Of a stretch of DNA of 43,306 nt, positions 42,924 through 43,306 are shown piece after piece. Source of the stretch: Helicobacter marmotae (GTDB lineage Bacteria; Campylobacterota; Campylobacteria; Campylobacterales; Helicobacteraceae); the NCBI RefSeq assembly GCF_003364255.1, contig NZ_NXLR01000015.1, positions 1 through 43,306 of the forward strand, read 5' to 3'. A model generated the notes under the pieces. It had not been told where the DNA came from. It saw only the letters and a list, made by a program, of their open reading frames with translations, and did no database searches. The translations under genes were made by a program, and so were the position numbers. Positions within the stretch are counted from its first letter, which is position 1, and each line of letters begins with the position of its first letter.

Positions 42924-43306
42924 TTAGATGAGCAGACTTGCATGCCTATAGATTTCAATAATATGTGCTACATTATGATGGGTTTTGGCAAATGCTCTTG
43001 CTTCAAGGCACATTTTGGTATATTCTTGCTCCTTTAGCTCCAGCATGGAGCGCATAGCTTTGGCAAGCGAATGTGTATCTTTGACTTTGCAGCTAAAGCC
43101 ATTTATGCCCTCAAGCACTAAATCTTTGCAGCCTATGGCATTAGTAGTAATGATAGGCTTGCCCATAGCCATAGCCTCTAGTAGCACACGCGGTGCGCCC
43201 TCCCTGTAGCTAGGGAGCACCACACAGCAAGCAGAGGCGATAAACTCTCGCACATCTTCAACCTGCCCTAAATAATGCACAATCCCTGCTTTTTCCCATA
43301 TATCAA
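42924..43306 (-). CDS. Family 4 glycosyltransferase, C-terminal part (5' end beyond window)
   Basis: C-terminal GT-B domain of a retaining glycosyltransferase of the GT4 type, expected to build surface polysaccharide, LPS or a glycan on undecaprenyl phosphate. The frame is open to the window end (DIWEKAGIVHYLGQVEDVREFI), so the internal GTG at 43280 is not the start. Characteristic are FIASACCVVLPSYREGAPRVLLEAMAMGKPIITTNAIGC, with the E-x7-E nucleotide-sugar motif in REGAPRVLLEA, and NGFSCKVKDTHSLAKAM. About 127 codons visible. It converges with hemW, stops 15 bases apart. The acceptor is unknown. Confidence 0.88.
   Translation of the reverse strand, partial: DIWEKAGIVHYLGQVEDVREFIASACCVVLPSYREGAPRVLLEAMAMGKPIITTNAIGCKDLVLEGINGFSCKVKDTHSLAKAMRSMLELKEQEYTKMCLEARAFAKTHHNVAHIIEIYRHASLLI

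Overview
The window is chromosomal DNA of an epsilonproteobacterium, most likely a non-pylori (enterohepatic-type) Helicobacter. The evidence is AT-rich code with many short ATGA/TAATG gene overlaps, a gene for the Helicobacter/Campylobacter-specific DnaA partner HobA, a rppH-lysC-hobA-holB-folP string that I recall as the H. pylori order, class II DAHP synthase, and homopolymeric G/C tracts in restriction genes. No tRNA, rRNA, CRISPR array or transposase was found.

Layout. 1-6103 (minus): a type I restriction-modification locus hsdR-hsdM-hsdS. hsdR is split by an 11-base C tract, and hsdS is separated from hsdM by about 690 bp of dispersed palindromic repeats. 6241-9046 (plus): a 12-bp tandem repeat, then lepA and rmlA. 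9171-14585 (minus): a second defence-like pair, a PLD-nuclease/SNF2-helicase fusion and an Eco57I-type methylase lacking motif I. The helicase has a hidden N-terminus that is out of frame because of an 11-base G tract. 15517-17072 (plus): an outer-membrane beta-barrel protein translationally coupled to a secreted C39-type cysteine peptidase, behind a promoter with a palindromic operator. 17350-22582 (plus): the flagellar hook operon fliK-flgD-flgE; fliK is interrupted by a +1 frameshift at a prfB-like site. 23430-25390: a PAP2 phosphatase and, on the minus strand, two small Sec-exported peptides around an outer-membrane protein. 25913-29645 (minus): DAHP synthase, SDR, CvfB-like and DUF305 genes. 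30676-36127 (minus): a tripartite heavy-metal RND efflux operon. 36195-41250 (minus): housekeeping operon rppH-lysC-hobA-holB-folP-conserved gene. 41328-42908 (plus): hemW carrying a long in-frame insertion of repeat sequence. 42924-end (minus): 3' part of a GT4 glycosyltransferase.

Three themes stand out. First, the two small peptides have a Sec signal peptide followed by a nearly identical second leader ending in a double-glycine-like motif at the same residue numbers (52-63) and then unrelated short cationic cores. With the soluble C39 peptidase and its barrel partner 7 kb away, this suggests a periplasmic peptide maturation and secretion system, bacteriocin-like and two-peptide. Second, both restriction-type systems are switched by mononucleotide tracts, both read here as 11 (OFF), and both restored at 10 or 13. 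Third, a palindromic repeat family (hallmark GTCATTCTGAG...GAAGAATCTCT) fills most gaps and has entered two coding sequences (hemW, and the methylase tail) in the same reading phase. Two identical 145-bp structured elements lie inverted about 20 kb apart within these arrays.
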